Source of the DNA: Nectonema munidae
Taxonomy: Eukaryota; Nematomorpha; Nectonematoida; Nectonematidae
Length of the DNA: 64,000 nucleotides
Direction of reading: 5' to 3'
Assembly (NCBI GenBank): GCA_030549495.1
Contig: JAUIRK010000916.1
Location: 595,501 to 659,500, forward strand
Shown: one piece after another, positions 63,630 to 64,000 of the stretch
Layout of the letters: every line of letters starts with the position of its first letter
Numbering within the stretch: the first letter of the stretch is position 1
The notes under the pieces: model-generated
Database searches by the model: none
What the model saw: only the letters and a program-made list of their open reading frames with translations
Told to the model about the DNA's origin: nothing
Translations under genes and position numbers: made by a program

Positions 63630-64000
63630 GAAAGAAAGGGAAGAGAATTTACCACTTTTATGTAGTTGTTTAATCAAACTTTGAAGTTGAGGATCATATT
63701 TTATTACTAACATTCTGAATTCGGATCGAGAAACAATTGAAAGTTTGATAATGGTTCGTTAAAATATTGATTTATTAAAACTGTAGCTTGGAAAAAAATA
63801 ATTTCATTCAAAGTACATACATCTCAATAATTTTGAAAATAGCATGTTTGTGAATTTTACCCCCCCCCCCCCCCCCTCCACGGGGAATAGGTCACCCTGA
63901 CCTTACCCCCTTCCTAAATCCCTCCCTGTGCTGTGAACACTTTTGAAGGGAAAAAAGTAAAGCTTGAAAAAAATATTTTTTGAACGCGTATGAGATGCAT
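63630..64000. other. No gene; poly-C tract
   Basis: About 17 C bases at 63860-63877, followed by CTCCACGGGGAATAGGTCACC, may be the edge of another repeat. The rest is AT-rich. Confidence 0.4.

Overview
The window is AT-rich animal nuclear DNA, dense in transposons. Four host genes can be recognised: a heparan-sulfate glucuronyl C5-epimerase (GLCE) on the + strand, the c subunit of mitochondrial ATP synthase on the - strand, an HP1/chromobox gene on the + strand, and the last exon of mitochondrial ribosomal protein bL12m on the - strand. GLCE and HP1 are split by GT-AG introns whose phases agree across every junction I could read. GLCE and the uncharacterised 56-61 kb family suggest a metazoan, perhaps an arthropod such as a copepod. 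I cannot fix the species.

Layout. 1-1857: decayed ZMYM1-like hAT transposase (-). 3107-19217: six downstream exons of GLCE. Their introns hold a MITE, a degraded antisense Ty3/Gypsy element itself cut by a hAT MITE (5990-9325), a hAT with an 8-bp target duplication (12431-14474), another MITE, and a MULE with long inverted ends that carries its own hAT MITE (15882-18526). 19.2-29 kb: MITE, a 153-bp satellite, a Copia-like LTR remnant, a GTF2IRD2-like hAT remnant and a ZBED-type hAT with intact target duplication. 29088-29404: ATP synthase subunit c. 30.2-33.3 kb: ZMYM1-like hAT and LINE RNase H remnants. 35955-42149: HP1. 42.8-48.4 kb: hAT scraps, a 139-bp satellite and a GC-rich retroelement fragment, the last two lying inside a long inverted repeat. 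48.6-51.9 kb: piggyBac and Tigger/pogo remnants (-). 52.4-54.8 kb: ZBED-type hAT with its dimerisation domain deleted. 56.0-61.2 kb: a broken gene of an uncharacterised repetitive family, interrupted by two hATs placed side by side at one TCTAGA site. 62042-62158: bL12m exon. 63251-63621: MITE.

The most informative structures are the repeated use of TCTAGA-type sites by several hAT families, the perfect 20-bp palindrome beside the double insertion, the tandem satellites, and the inverted-repeat-bounded segment with an RNase H-like fragment. I see no CRISPR, operon or prokaryotic system. Several homopolymer-rich tracts (about 5930-6060, 7570-7800, 40610-40980, 48390-48430) look like poorly resolved sequence.
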